64,000 nt of DNA from JAPXSY01 sp033812795 (GTDB taxonomy: Bacteria; Verrucomicrobiota; Kiritimatiellia; RFP12; UBA1067): the NCBI GenBank assembly GCA_033812795.1, contig JAPXSY010000001.1, forward strand, positions 62,001-126,000, read 5' to 3'. Shown in pieces: positions 25,324 through 34,251 of the stretch. Every line of letters starts with the position of its first letter. The stretch's first letter is position 1. Made by a program: the position numbers and the translations under genes. Under the pieces are notes generated by a model. That model saw only the letters and a list, made by a program, of their open reading frames with translations, searched no databases and was not told where the DNA came from.

Positions 25324-27828
25324 TCACAATCCCAACGGAACCGCGCCCTTAAGTGTCGCACCCTGCTCGATCTTCAACTCCGCACGAATCAGTTCGCCCC
25401 GCTGACTATGACGGCCTTCATACGGGATCTGCCAAACCTTGCGGCCACCGGGAGCGAGCTCAACCGGCATCTCGACCGTCTCAAGTTTGATACTCTTCGG
25501 CGCAGACAATATCACGCGTCCTTTCAAGCCGTGCGCCAGCGGCGCGACCGCAACCACGCGGCAAACGCCCCGATCCTTTTGCGCGTTCACCGACACATTC
25601 AGATTGGGCGCGAGCGCCTCCGGCACATAAGAGAGCAACGGTATCTGAGCATACCCCATGGCGTTCATCATCGTGCGCATGCGGTAAGCGGAGTCCTGCA
25701 TCAGGCATACGCGCCGATCCATCGCCGGAATCGGCGTGGTATAGATGCGCAACTCGCCACGGACACTCGTCAATATCTCCTCGCGCCAGTCCCCCAGCAC
25801 ATCGGCCACCAATATCACGTTGCCCTCGATGCGCTCGCTCACCGCGCCGCCTTCATAGTCGACCATGCGCCCGCGTATCAGCTCGCGCTGTAAGTCGGCA
25901 TCCCACCACGCACTCGACACGCCGAAGTCGAAGTTGAGCTCCTTGCCCGATTTCAGCAGACGGCCGTCCGCAGAAAACAGCCAACGTTTTTCCGTCAGCG
26001 TATGCCCGTCGGCATCCGCGCCATAAATCTCCAGTCCCGGCTCGGTCGCGTCCACGTCACTGCAAAAACCAAAGCCGTGCACATGCCGCGTGGGCTCCTG
26101 CAACTGCCAGAGGATGGTACCGTTCACCGGATCCAGCAGATGGATGCCCCCCTCCTTGACCTGCCGCGTTTCAATGATGTACGCCATCTCCATGCCGGGA
26201 CGCACGGGATCGATGTCGCCGTAATAGTGCGCGTCGGGATGCCCCTTGCCGGTACACCAGAGCGGCGCACCATCGTCATCCAGCGTCACTGAACCCAGAA
26301 TCACCTCGTCACGTCCATCGCCGTCCACGTCGGCGCAGAGGCAGTTGTGCGCACCCTGTCCCAGATAACGGCTGGGCAGTTCCTCGTTCGAATAGGACCA
26401 GAGCCGTTGTAACTTCCCGTCTTTGAACTGCCAGGCATCGGCCAGCATCAGGTTGTAGGTGCCGCGTAACGCAAGCAGGCAGGGCGTCCGGCCATCCAGA
26501 TAGGCCACGGCGATCTGATTACGCGAGGCGAAGTTATAAGTCGAGAAAACAGCGCGCGGCGGCCATGGCGCACGCGCGAGTTCGCGCCCGGTGAGCCCGT
26601 CGAACACCGCCATCCACTCCTCGCCCCGCTCGACCTTGCCCTCGGCGTCGCGCATGTCCTCGTCCGGACCGATCTTGGTGATCACCTCGGCACGACCGTC
26701 GCCATCCATGTCGCACACGACCATGGGTGAATACCACATGCCGCGCTCGATGTTCCACCCGAGATCCTTGATCCACAGCAACGTGCCGTCGTGCCGCCGC
26801 GCCTCAAGCTTGAAGGTCTCCGGCGACTTGTACCAATACTTATGCCACGGATCGACATTGCCGCCGGGCTGCTTGATCACGTAGTCAAACTGGCCATCGC
26901 CGTCAAGATCGCCCACGCCGACTTTCTGCGCGGTCACGTTCGTCGCGGCCAGCGGGATACGCACGTACGGCGTCTTGCGTCCTTCCAGCGCGATCGGCGG
27001 GACCGTCTGCGATACACCTGTGAAGCCGTCCGCCGGCTCGACCACGTAGCTCACTGCGACATCGAACCCGTTCGTATCCAGAAAATCCGTAGTCTGTGTG
27101 ATCGGTGTCGCATTGAGCTTAATGCGGGCACCGTCCTTCTGACGGAAAACGTTGAACGCAATCTTGGGGGCATCCTCACGCAACAAGCGCCAATTCACAT
27201 AGACGCCCTCCGCCAATTCGACCGCCAGCGCCCCGCGGCCCATGGGCTCGATTGGACGCGTCTTGGCCCAGCCGTCGACCTTAGGCCCTCTGGGTATGGC
27301 CGGTTCCGCTTCCGGAACAACCTGCACGTCATCTATCCAGAAGTCGCACTTTCCGCCACCCACGACGCGCACATAGATCGTGTCGACTCCCGCCGGTACC
27401 GTGAACCACGACTTGCAGCGCTGCCATCCGGCGCGGCGCGGCACGGAGGTGCGTCCGATCGACCAGCTGACCAGTTCCTTCCCCTTGTTACCCACCACTT
27501 GAACGGAGCCACCGTGCGCGTTGCCGACGCGCTTCATCCAGCAGGAGATCACATACGACTCGCCGGGCTTGACCGGCGTGCGGCGGCTGTTGGTGACGCA
27601 CCAATCCTTTTCGCCCGTGTGAATGATCCTGAGCGAACGCGCACCGTCATGTCGCTCATCCGACAGCTCCATGCGGCCGGCACCGGGCTCACGCGTCCAC
27701 CATCCCCACTCCGCCGGTCCTCCCTTATCGTCCACCGTCTCGAAACCGGGATTCGCGACCCGTTCCACCGCGCACGCATGCATCCCCGCCAGAATCGTGC
27801 ACACGCTCACTACACCGAATATCTTCAT
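25324..27828 (-). CDS. secreted rhamnogalacturonan lyase, PL11 type
   Basis: An 834-residue exported enzyme. After a signal peptide (1-20), residues about 25-175 form a carbohydrate-binding-like beta sandwich (ANPGFETVDDKGG, FWIDDVQVVPE). The rest matches polysaccharide lyase family 11 (Bacillus YesW/YesX): a fibronectin-like entry (RGALAVELAEGVYVNWRLL), then an eight-bladed propeller with repeated calcium-binding loops DLDGDGQFD, DMDGDGRAE and DVDGDGRDE, and the SRNQIAVAYLDG and QDSAYRMRTMMNAMGYAQ blocks typical of PL11. The reaction is beta-elimination in the rhamnogalacturonan I backbone. GGGGGATGACAG precedes the ATG. The extra N-terminal binding module distinguishes it from minimal PL11 enzymes. 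Confidence 0.9.
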   Translation of the reverse strand: MKIFGVVSVCTILAGMHACAVERVANPGFETVDDKGGPAEWGWWTREPGAGRMELSDERHDGARSLRIIHTGEKDWCVTNSRRTPVKPGESYVISCWMKRVGNAHGGSVQVVGNKGKELVSWSIGRTSVPRRAGWQRCKSWFTVPAGVDTIYVRVVGGGKCDFWIDDVQVVPEAEPAIPRGPKVDGWAKTRPIEPMGRGALAVELAEGVYVNWRLLREDAPKIAFNVFRQKDGARIKLNATPITQTTDFLDTNGFDVAVSYVVEPADGFTGVSQTVPPIALEGRKTPYVRIPLAATNVTAQKVGVGDLDGDGQFDYVIKQPGGNVDPWHKYWYKSPETFKLEARRHDGTLLWIKDLGWNIERGMWYSPMVVCDMDGDGRAEVITKIGPDEDMRDAEGKVERGEEWMAVFDGLTGRELARAPWPPRAVFSTYNFASRNQIAVAYLDGRTPCLLALRGTYNLMLADAWQFKDGKLQRLWSYSNEELPSRYLGQGAHNCLCADVDGDGRDEVILGSVTLDDDGAPLWCTGKGHPDAHYYGDIDPVRPGMEMAYIIETRQVKEGGIHLLDPVNGTILWQLQEPTRHVHGFGFCSDVDATEPGLEIYGADADGHTLTEKRWLFSADGRLLKSGKELNFDFGVSSAWWDADLQRELIRGRMVDYEGGAVSERIEGNVILVADVLGDWREEILTSVRGELRIYTTPIPAMDRRVCLMQDSAYRMRTMMNAMGYAQIPLLSYVPEALAPNLNVSVNAQKDRGVCRVVAVAPLAHGLKGRVILSAPKSIKLETVEMPVELAPGGRKVWQIPYEGRHSQRGELIRAELKIEQGATLKGAVPLGL

Positions 27829-27970
27829 CTGTCATCCCCCATTTTTCAGCCACGCTATCCTGCGCATTGAAACATCGAACAGCAATGTACAGGAAACATA
27901 TCCCATGCCTTCCCGCCTGACAAGTGCATTTGGTAATCCTAAAAAGAGCAGTTGAACCTTCAACGCTCTT

Positions 27971-28031
27971 TGGTTTCTGGTTTCAGGGTTTCATCCAAAT
28001 CGGGGTCGGGATCGCTATCGGGATCGGGATC
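27971..28031 (-). repeat. GATCCCGAT-rich dispersed repeat, inverted copy
   Basis: Reads on the minus strand as GATCGATCCCGATCCCGATA then GCGATCCCGACCCCGATTTGG and ATGAAACC...; the same text occurs on the plus strand at 28946-29006 and 29037-29108, so this copy forms a long inverted repeat with them. Confidence 0.88.
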
Positions 28032-28039
28032 GATTGTTT

Positions 28040-28107
28040 AACCACGGAACGCACTAAACACGGAAACAGAGCCATGCCTTTCCGTGTGTTAGGTGTGTTC
28101 CGTGGTT
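28040..28107. repeat. AACCACGGAAC palindrome
   Basis: AACCACGGAACGCACTAAAC at left pairs with TTAGGTGTGTTCCGTGGTT at right, extended by ACGGAAA/TTTCCGT, forming a hairpin of about 27 bp with a few mismatches around the loop CAGAGCCATGCC. A half copy (GTTCCGTGGTTAAA) lies near 29022-29035. Confidence 0.85.
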
Positions 28108-28278
28108 CCAATCAGAAGTTGCGTTTTGCACCAAACAGGTGCGGCGCGGATCTCAACGGAAGCCAATGTTTACAGGCCTTTGCTCAAAATCCGCACGCCC
28201 AACTGCTCCTTTTAGGGTAATCGGTTGATGACAGGGGGGTGCGAAGATCATGCGTTTCTGGTGAAAAGGAGAACAGAG

Positions 28279-28665
28279 AGTCGGGGGCGCGGGCGTCCTC
28301 GCCCGCAACAACGTGTCTTGCGCTTTCCGGTTTTATCCGCAGATTTGCACAGATTGCGCAGATTTTTCTTTTTTGTCTTTGACCGCAAGAGGAGAGGAGA
28401 AGGACGAGCGTCTGCTCGTCCGCGGCGGTCACGCCGCCGCCTTTGAACACCGAACGCCCAACGCCGAACTCAGAACGTCGAACTCAGAACGTCGAAGTGA
28501 AAAACTCCTTGCCTATAAATTGCCAGGATGACAGGATTTTCAGGATTGAACAACATCATGTTAATCATGTCCTAAACTTGTTCCAAGGTTTTTTCGCGGC
28601 GGAGCCGCGCGGCAGGCTAAATCCTAAATCCGCGCGTAGCGCGGAAGACGCCCGCGCTCCCGACT
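28279..28665. repeat. inner GC-rich inverted-repeat element, second interior
   Basis: Starts AGTCGGGGGCGCGGGCGTCC and ends GACGCCCGCGCTCCCGACT, the same terminal arms as the inner element of copy 1. The first interior bases (AACAACGTGTCTTGC) match copy 1, after which the interiors differ. This interior carries a 14-bp doublet and AGGATGACAGGATTTTCAGG. Confidence 0.8.
28465..28492. repeat. 14-bp direct doublet
   Basis: Two adjacent identical copies of CGAACTCAGAACGT, preceded by related text (CGAACGCCCAACGC). The same 14-bp period occurs at 6814-7037 and 60287-60356 with unrelated sequences. Confidence 0.8.
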
Positions 28666-28945
28666 GCGCATACACAAACCACGCACTAAACTCGCATGCC
28701 CCTGTCACGAACCGATTGCTTGGGGGAGGGTGACCGCGTGTGAGTTGGACGTTTTTTTAACGCAGAGGCGCGGAGACGCAGAGGTTTTTTGGGGGGCGAG
28801 CATCCTCGCGAGTACACGTAGCCTCCATACTTCGCCGCAAGCGCAATCGACGGAGTTTTGGAGACCGGTGCGTATGCGGGACTAAGGCGTCCCTGTCGAT
28901 CGTCGCGGGTCGAATGTCGCGGGTCGCGGGTCGACGATCCCGATC

Positions 28946-29006
28946 CCGATAGCGATCCCGACCCCGATTTGGATGAAACCATGAAACCAGAAACCTTGAA
29001 ACCATG
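28946..29006 (+). repeat. GATCCCGAT-rich dispersed repeat, direct copy 1
   Basis: Reads ...CGATCCCGATCCCGATAGCG then ATCCCGACCCCGATTTGG and ATGAAACCATGAAACCAG, nearly identical to 29037-29108 and inverted relative to 27971-28031. Confidence 0.88.
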
Positions 29007-29036
29007 AAACCCAAGAAAGTGTTCCGTGGTTAAATG

Positions 29037-29108
29037 ATCGATCCCGATCCCGATAGCGATCCCGACCCCGATTTGGATGAAACCATGAAACCAGAAACCT
29101 TGAAACCA
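29037..29108 (+). repeat. GATCCCGAT-rich dispersed repeat, direct copy 2
   Basis: Second plus-strand copy, beginning GATCGATCCCGATCCCGATA and running through ATGAAACCATGAAACCAG to ACCTTGAAACC; ends about 25 bases from the esterase stop. Confidence 0.88.
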
Positions 29109-29132
29109 GAATTGCGGCGGTTCAGCGCCGTG

Positions 29133-30902
29133 TCACTTGTTGAACCCCTTGTGGTTCATGAATTCCCAGATACGGCCCATCCAGGTGTAACTACCGGTAC
29201 CCGGGGAGGCTTTCCGCTGGAAGCAGTGGTTGCGTGTGGCCAGCGTGTGGAGATCGGACTGGATCCCCATCCGGCGAAGCTGCTCCCAGCATTTCACCGA
29301 ATTCATCGGCGCCCAGCTGTCCGCGTCGCCGTGGATGAACAGAATCGGACACGTCGCGAGGTCGAACGAGAATTCGGGAACGGGCCGCGAATCGTCCTCG
29401 TTGCCGCCCTTCGCGTTCGGAGCGTTCGAACCGTCCGTAAGCGCGTACGCCGGATAGATCGCGACCGCCCACTGCACGTTACAGGGAATCTTATCGAGGT
29501 CGTCGATCGGCCAATACGAACGTCGTTTCGAACTGGTCGCGCCCATGAGCGTCAAGTGTCCGCCGGCCGAGGAGCCCATGATACCGATGCGGTCGGGATC
29601 AAGCCCCAACGCCGCGGCCTGACTGCGGACGACCCGCACGGCGCGTTGCAAGTCCTGCCATGCGGTCGTGTGTTTGGCCAATCCGCCCAGCGGACGCGGC
29701 GTGCGATATTTCATCGTCACGACCGTCATACCTTTTTCATTCAGGAAGCGCCGCGTCGGCGCGACCTCGAAACCGTCAGGACTGTTGCCACCGTAGCCGC
29801 CGCCCGAATAGATGATTTGGATCGCCTTTGTCTTACGCTCCTTCGGCATGTGCCATTCGAGATAAGGCAAACCCTGATTCGTCTGCACATCCGGCATCCG
29901 GCCTTCCGGCCAGACCGGTTCTTTGCGATACCCGTCGCGGGCATCGTCATTCGGATAACGGGTCATCAGGTCGACTTCCTCGCCGAGGCGTCCGTCAAAA
30001 TTCATCTGGCGAAGGTACTCGGCGATCCGGTCGAGCCAATTGTCGTAGGCGGTGCCTTGTTCACCCTTGTCTGGGTTGCCCATGAAGCCGTGCGGCCGAT
30101 CCGCGAAAAGGTGAATCTCGGCGGGGATTTTCATCCTGCGGAGTTGGCGGTAAATCTGCGTGGAGCCGTTCGGCGAATAGGCGTCCATCCCGCCGTGGAA
30201 GAGCGCCATCGAGCAGGTCTTCGCATCGAACTTAAACACGTCCGTGAGTTTGACATCGATGGCATCGCCATCGCGCGTGTTGGGACCGGTCAGCCCGTCC
30301 GTGAGCGCGTAGGCGGTGTAGATCGGCACGGCCCAGTTGATGTGGCACGGAAGCCGGTCGAGGTCGTCAACCGGCCCGTACGCCGGCGTGAGTGCGCTTG
30401 TGGCGAGCAAGACCGTCAGGTGCGAGCCTGCGGAAAAGCCGAACGCGCCGATCTTCTCCGGATCGAATCCGCGCTTCTGCGCCTCGTTACGCACAAGGCG
30501 GACAGCGCGCTGTCCGTCCTGCCACCCGCTTTGATAGATCGGCAGACCTTGCGGACGCGGTGTCCGATAGGTGAGGCTGACACAGACAAACCCGAGATCG
30601 ATCAGCTTCTTGGCGACCCGGTCAATCCAGACCCCGTCGCAGCAGCTCTGATAACCGCCGCCGGAAATCAACAGCATGCACGCGCCGTTTTTTTGTGCCG
30701 GCGCCTCATACCAGTCGAGATACGGCATCACGCGCTCCGCCGGTTTGAATCCCGGCTCTTTGACCTCCTGCGTGGTCGCCGCGATCTGCCGAGGCTGGAA
30801 ATCCGGAATCTTCCCTTCCGGCCACAGCGCGACTCGCTCTCCGGCACACGCCAGAATGACGACCCCGAACCCCCACCCCAACGCCAGCATTGTTTTCATC
30901 AT
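29133..30902 (-). CDS. secreted double-domain alpha/beta-hydrolase esterase
   Basis: A 589-residue exported protein made of two complete alpha/beta-hydrolase domains in tandem. Domain 1 (about 25-320) has an oxyanion-type SGGGYQS and nucleophile elbow GFSAGSH; domain 2 (about 330-589) has SGGGYGG and GSSAGGH. Both share YRTPRP, WQDxQRAVR, DDLDxxPC and YxAYALTDG blocks, so the second is a duplication of the first. Each has a late Asp (GGMDAY, GDADSW) and His (DRPHGF, TRNHCF). They resemble the BD-FAE/acetyl-xylan or pectin acetyl-esterase group; deacetylation of pectin is inferred from the neighbouring lyase. A signal peptide (1-20) is present. It follows the parvulin gene by 14 bases. Confidence 0.87.
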   Translation of the reverse strand: MMKTMLALGWGFGVVILACAGERVALWPEGKIPDFQPRQIAATTQEVKEPGFKPAERVMPYLDWYEAPAQKNGACMLLISGGGYQSCCDGVWIDRVAKKLIDLGFVCVSLTYRTPRPQGLPIYQSGWQDGQRAVRLVRNEAQKRGFDPEKIGAFGFSAGSHLTVLLATSALTPAYGPVDDLDRLPCHINWAVPIYTAYALTDGLTGPNTRDGDAIDVKLTDVFKFDAKTCSMALFHGGMDAYSPNGSTQIYRQLRRMKIPAEIHLFADRPHGFMGNPDKGEQGTAYDNWLDRIAEYLRQMNFDGRLGEEVDLMTRYPNDDARDGYRKEPVWPEGRMPDVQTNQGLPYLEWHMPKERKTKAIQIIYSGGGYGGNSPDGFEVAPTRRFLNEKGMTVVTMKYRTPRPLGGLAKHTTAWQDLQRAVRVVRSQAAALGLDPDRIGIMGSSAGGHLTLMGATSSKRRSYWPIDDLDKIPCNVQWAVAIYPAYALTDGSNAPNAKGGNEDDSRPVPEFSFDLATCPILFIHGDADSWAPMNSVKCWEQLRRMGIQSDLHTLATRNHCFQRKASPGTGSYTWMGRIWEFMNHKGFNK

Positions 30903-30916
30903 TTCGTTTCCTTTTT

Positions 30917-31963
30917 TCAGAAGGTCATGTCCTGGTACAGGTAACAGGTGATCTCCGCCTTCTTTTTGAGCTCGGCAAAGAAGGTTTCCACGCCTGTGTT
31001 GTATTTGCGGCGCAGAATGGTGTCACTCAGGCGCCTCCGGTTGACAGGCACCGATTTGATCAAAATATGGGACGCGCGGACGGTTTCGGGTACCGCGGGC
31101 GTAGTGGAGGTCGCGACTTTAGCCGGCATACGGGAGGTGGTCTTGATGATGTGATAACCGAAGCGCGTCTCGATCACCGGCCCGATCTCGCCGATCTTTT
31201 GCGAAAAGGCGGCGTCCTCAAACGGCTTGACCTTCTTGCCGCGTGCGAATTCACCGAGATCCCCGCCGTCCTTGGCACTCGGGCACTCGGAAACGTTACG
31301 CGCCATATCCGCGAAATCCGCCCCGTCCAACAACTGTTTGCGGATCGTCTCCAATCGCGCGCGCCGGAGCTGGTTGGTTTCGTGGAGCACCCCTATCGCT
31401 TCCGTCAATTCCGCTTCTTCGACGCGAATCTTGTCCCGCACCTCACGTTTGAGCAGCTTGTCGATGATCAGACCGTCCTCGAACTCGCGCCGCATCATCC
31501 GGGGGGGTTGCGGTCCCCTCTCGAAAAAATCGTTGGTGGTCCAGTTGCGGGACTTGAGCGTGTGCTGCAACGCACGCAGACCGGCCTGCCGATCCGCCTC
31601 GGTCACCGCGATCTTCCGCTTCAAGGCCTCGTCCAGCATGACGGTTTTGAACACGAAGGCGTTGATCGCGCGACGGCGGAAGTGTTCGCGGGCCTCTTCC
31701 AGCCGGTTGGACGGGATGACCAGATGGTTGACCTCCACGTCATCCTTGAGATAGCCCATGGCGCGGCGGTCCATCTCCTCCCACGTCAGCGGCGTCCCGT
31801 TGACTTTCGCGACCACATAGTCCGGCGACGTGACACCGGCGGTCGGCGCGGAATTCGCGGCGGACTCCACTTCAGCGGCGGGTTCGGATTTCTTGCCGCA
31901 TCCGCTCCAGCAACACACTAGCACCAGCAACAGGCTGACATTCAGACGGATCAAAGGTCGCAT
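30917..31963 (-). CDS. parvulin-type peptidyl-prolyl isomerase lipoprotein
   Basis: A 348-residue envelope chaperone. The N-terminus is a lipoprotein signal with CWSGC as the lipobox region, followed by a SurA-type helical domain (VNGTPLTWEEMDRRA, about 53-190). The parvulin domain reads FADMARNVSECPSAKDGGDL, GEFARGKKVKPFEDAAF and FGYHIIKT (about 215-280). The usual first strand (R-A-S-H-I-L) is missing ahead of this and occurs instead after it (VRASHILIKS near 298). GAGGAGAAACCGT precedes the ATG. It lies 24 bases after pflB on the same strand. Confidence 0.85.
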   Translation of the reverse strand: MRPLIRLNVSLLLVLVCCWSGCGKKSEPAAEVESAANSAPTAGVTSPDYVVAKVNGTPLTWEEMDRRAMGYLKDDVEVNHLVIPSNRLEEAREHFRRRAINAFVFKTVMLDEALKRKIAVTEADRQAGLRALQHTLKSRNWTTNDFFERGPQPPRMMRREFEDGLIIDKLLKREVRDKIRVEEAELTEAIGVLHETNQLRRARLETIRKQLLDGADFADMARNVSECPSAKDGGDLGEFARGKKVKPFEDAAFSQKIGEIGPVIETRFGYHIIKTTSRMPAKVATSTTPAVPETVRASHILIKSVPVNRRRLSDTILRRKYNTGVETFFAELKKKAEITCYLYQDMTF

Positions 31964-31987
31964 ACGGTTTCTCCTCGCTCGGGGGGT

Positions 31988-34201
31988 TCAGAAGGTCTTA
32001 TGGAAGGTACGGTGAATCACATCCAACTGCTGTTCGCGCGTGAGTTTAATGAAGTTCACCGCATATCCGGAGACGCGGATCGTGAGTTGCGGATAGTTCT
32101 CCGGATGCTCCATGGCATCCAGCAGCATCTCGCGCTCCAGCACGTTCACATTGATGTGGTGGCCCTTCTCGCTGAAGTAACCGTCCAGCAGGCCGACCAG
32201 GTTTTCGACCCGCTCGCCGGGTGTGCGGCCCAGCGCGTTCGGCACGATCGAGAAGGTGAAGGAAATCCCGTCCTCGCTGTGGTCGTAGGGCAGTTTCGCC
32301 ACCGATTTCATGGAAGCGATGCACCCGCGTGAATCGCGGCCGTGCATGGGATTCGCGCCGGGCGCGAACGGTTCGCCCTTTTTGCGCCCATCCGGCGTCG
32401 AACCGGTTGTTTTGCCGTACACTACGTTGGAGGTGATGGTGAGGATCGAAAGCGTGGGCTTGGCGTGGCGGTAGGTGCGATGTTTCGAAAGCCGCCCCAT
32501 GAAGGTCTTGATCACTTCGACGGCGATCTCGTCCACCCGGGGATCGTTGTTTCCGAAGGTGGGATATTCCCCCTCGATCTCGAAATCGACGGCCAAACCG
32601 CGCGCGTCCCGGATCGGACGGACCTTGGCGTGCTTGATCGCCGAAAAACTGTCCGCCACCACCGACAACCCGGCAATGCCGCAGGCTGCCGTACGGAAGA
32701 CATCCTCATCGTGCAACGCCATCTGCAACCGCTCATAACAGTACTTGTCATGCATACTGTGGATGACATTGAGGGTATTGATGTAGAGCCGGGAGAGCCA
32801 ACGGCAGATCTGGTCGAATTTCCGCACGGTTTCCTCATAATCGAGCACGTCGGAGGTGACCGGGGCCATCTCGGGGCCGACCTGCTGCCCCGTTATCTCA
32901 TCCTTGCCGCCGTTGATGCAGTACAGCAGGGCTTTCGCCAGATTGGCCCGCGCACCGAAAAACTGCATCTGCTTGCCGATCCGCATTGCGGAAACGCAAC
33001 AGGCGATCCCGTAATCATCCCCGAACTTCTCCCGCATCAGTTCGTCATTCTCGTACTGGATGGACGAGGTCGCAATGGAGAGCCGGGCGCAGAACCGCTT
33101 GAAGGGCTCGGGCAGGCGCGGGCTCCACAGCACCGTCATGTTCGGTTCGGGGGCCGGCCCGAGATTGACCAGCGTGTGCATGAACCGGTAGGTCATCTTG
33201 GTGACCATGTGCCGGCCGTCCACGCCGATCCCGGCGAGCGATTCCGTGATCCAGGTGGGGTCACCCGAGAAAAGCGCGTCATAATTGGGCGTCCGCAGAA
33301 ACCGCACCATCCGGAGTTTCATCACAAAGTGGTCGACAAACTCCTGGATTTCGGCCTCGGTGTACCGCCCGGCAGCCAGATCGCGTTCCGCATAGATGTC
33401 CAGAAAGGTCGAGATGCGGCCGATCGACATGGCCGCGCCGTTCTGCTCTTTGACTGCGGCGAGATAGGCGAAATAGAGCCATTGGATCGCCTCGCGGGTA
33501 TCCCGCGCGGGCTGCGCGATGTCATAGCCGTAGGAGGCGGCCATTGCCTTGAGTTCCTGCAACGCCCGGATCTGTTCCGAGATTTCCTCCCGCAACTGGA
33601 TCGCCTCCATGTCCATGGCGTCAAAGACATGGCGCGCCTTGGCCGCCTCTTTATGCGCGATCAGGAAATCCAGTCCGTACAGCGGCACGCGCCGGTAATC
33701 GCCGATGATGCGCCCCCGGCCGTAGGCGTCGGGCAGACCGGTGATGATGCCGTTGTGACGCGCGAGCTTCATCTCATCCGAGTACGCGTCAAACACCCCG
33801 TCATTATGGGTCTTGCGGAACCTGAAGACATCTTGGATCGCCTGCGGCAGCTCCCGGCCGTACGCCTTGAGGGAGGACTCGACCATACGGATGCCGCCAA
33901 AGGGCATAATGGCCCGCTGAAGCGGCGTGTCGGTCTGGATACCGACGATCTGTTCGAGTTCGCGGTCGATGTATCCGGGCGCGTGCGAGGTGATGGTCGA
34001 GATGCGGCTGTTGTCAATGTCGTAAATGCCGTTTCGGGCGCGTTCCTCCTCCATCAGGCCTCGCACCTGATCCCAAAGTTTCCGGGTCCGCCCGGTCACC
34101 GGGGCGAGAAACGCGTCATCCCCGTCGTACGGGGTATAATGTGAAATGATGTGATCCCGGACATTGATGTTAATCCGCCAGATATCTGAAGAGAGCGACA
34201 T
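31988..34201 (-). CDS. pflB: pyruvate formate-lyase (formate C-acetyltransferase)
   Basis: A 737-residue glycyl-radical enzyme turning pyruvate and CoA into acetyl-CoA and formate. The catalytic cysteine pair is in IACCVSAMRIGKQMQFFGAR near residue 400, and the radical glycine in RVSGYAV near residue 711, both intact. Sequence is close to E. coli PflB in these blocks, separating it from choline or diol glycyl-radical lyases. The ATG at 34201 follows a GGGGGG tract. The activating enzyme PflA is not in the window. The gene lies 50 bases downstream of tRNA-Arg on the same strand and heads the series pflB, parvulin lipoprotein, esterase. It marks the organism as a fermenter. Confidence 0.96.
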   Translation of the reverse strand: MSLSSDIWRININVRDHIISHYTPYDGDDAFLAPVTGRTRKLWDQVRGLMEEERARNGIYDIDNSRISTITSHAPGYIDRELEQIVGIQTDTPLQRAIMPFGGIRMVESSLKAYGRELPQAIQDVFRFRKTHNDGVFDAYSDEMKLARHNGIITGLPDAYGRGRIIGDYRRVPLYGLDFLIAHKEAAKARHVFDAMDMEAIQLREEISEQIRALQELKAMAASYGYDIAQPARDTREAIQWLYFAYLAAVKEQNGAAMSIGRISTFLDIYAERDLAAGRYTEAEIQEFVDHFVMKLRMVRFLRTPNYDALFSGDPTWITESLAGIGVDGRHMVTKMTYRFMHTLVNLGPAPEPNMTVLWSPRLPEPFKRFCARLSIATSSIQYENDELMREKFGDDYGIACCVSAMRIGKQMQFFGARANLAKALLYCINGGKDEITGQQVGPEMAPVTSDVLDYEETVRKFDQICRWLSRLYINTLNVIHSMHDKYCYERLQMALHDEDVFRTAACGIAGLSVVADSFSAIKHAKVRPIRDARGLAVDFEIEGEYPTFGNNDPRVDEIAVEVIKTFMGRLSKHRTYRHAKPTLSILTITSNVVYGKTTGSTPDGRKKGEPFAPGANPMHGRDSRGCIASMKSVAKLPYDHSEDGISFTFSIVPNALGRTPGERVENLVGLLDGYFSEKGHHINVNVLEREMLLDAMEHPENYPQLTIRVSGYAVNFIKLTREQQLDVIHRTFHKTF

Positions 34202-34251
34202 GCAACCCCCCCTGTCCGATCCCGCGCCACCGCGACGCTTCATGTTGAAAC

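Larger units (their letters stand above)
28217..28719. mobile_element. palindromic non-autonomous element, copy 2 (occupied, long)
   Basis: A 503-bp relative of the elements at 18040 and 55092. Left end GTAATCGGTTGATGACAGGG and right end CCCCTGTCACGAACCGATTGC are inverted repeats. The left arm repeats TGCGAAGATCATGCGTTTCT; the right arm repeats GCGCATACACAAACCACGCAC. Positions 28279-28665 are an inner element with the same bounds as 18102-18242 but a longer, different interior. No transposase and no clear target duplication. Confidence 0.82.
27829..29132. other. 1.3-kb gene-free nest of repeats
   Basis: No credible gene is visible between the PL11 start and the esterase stop. The region is built of several repeat families: a GAT-CCC-rich repeat at 27971-28031 (inverted) and 28946-29006, 29037-29108 (direct); a palindrome at 28040-28107; the palindromic mobile element at 28217-28719 with an inner element; a 14-bp doublet at 28465-28492; and a short relative of the 14-bp minisatellite near 28897-28935. 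Confidence 0.8.

Noticed and set aside
28217..28719. Transposase gene inside the palindromic element
   Set aside because: No frame of useful length or with DDE/HUH motifs exists in any of the three copies.
29034..30944. A 636-codon open frame on the plus strand opposite the double esterase
   Set aside because: It is the antisense shadow of a GC-rich gene whose minus-strand product has clear hydrolase motifs; no ribosome binding site or recognisable domain on the plus strand.
32342..34144. A 600-codon plus-strand open frame opposite pflB
   Set aside because: Antisense to a fully conserved pyruvate formate-lyase; composition is Arg/Gly/His-rich, as expected of a shadow frame.
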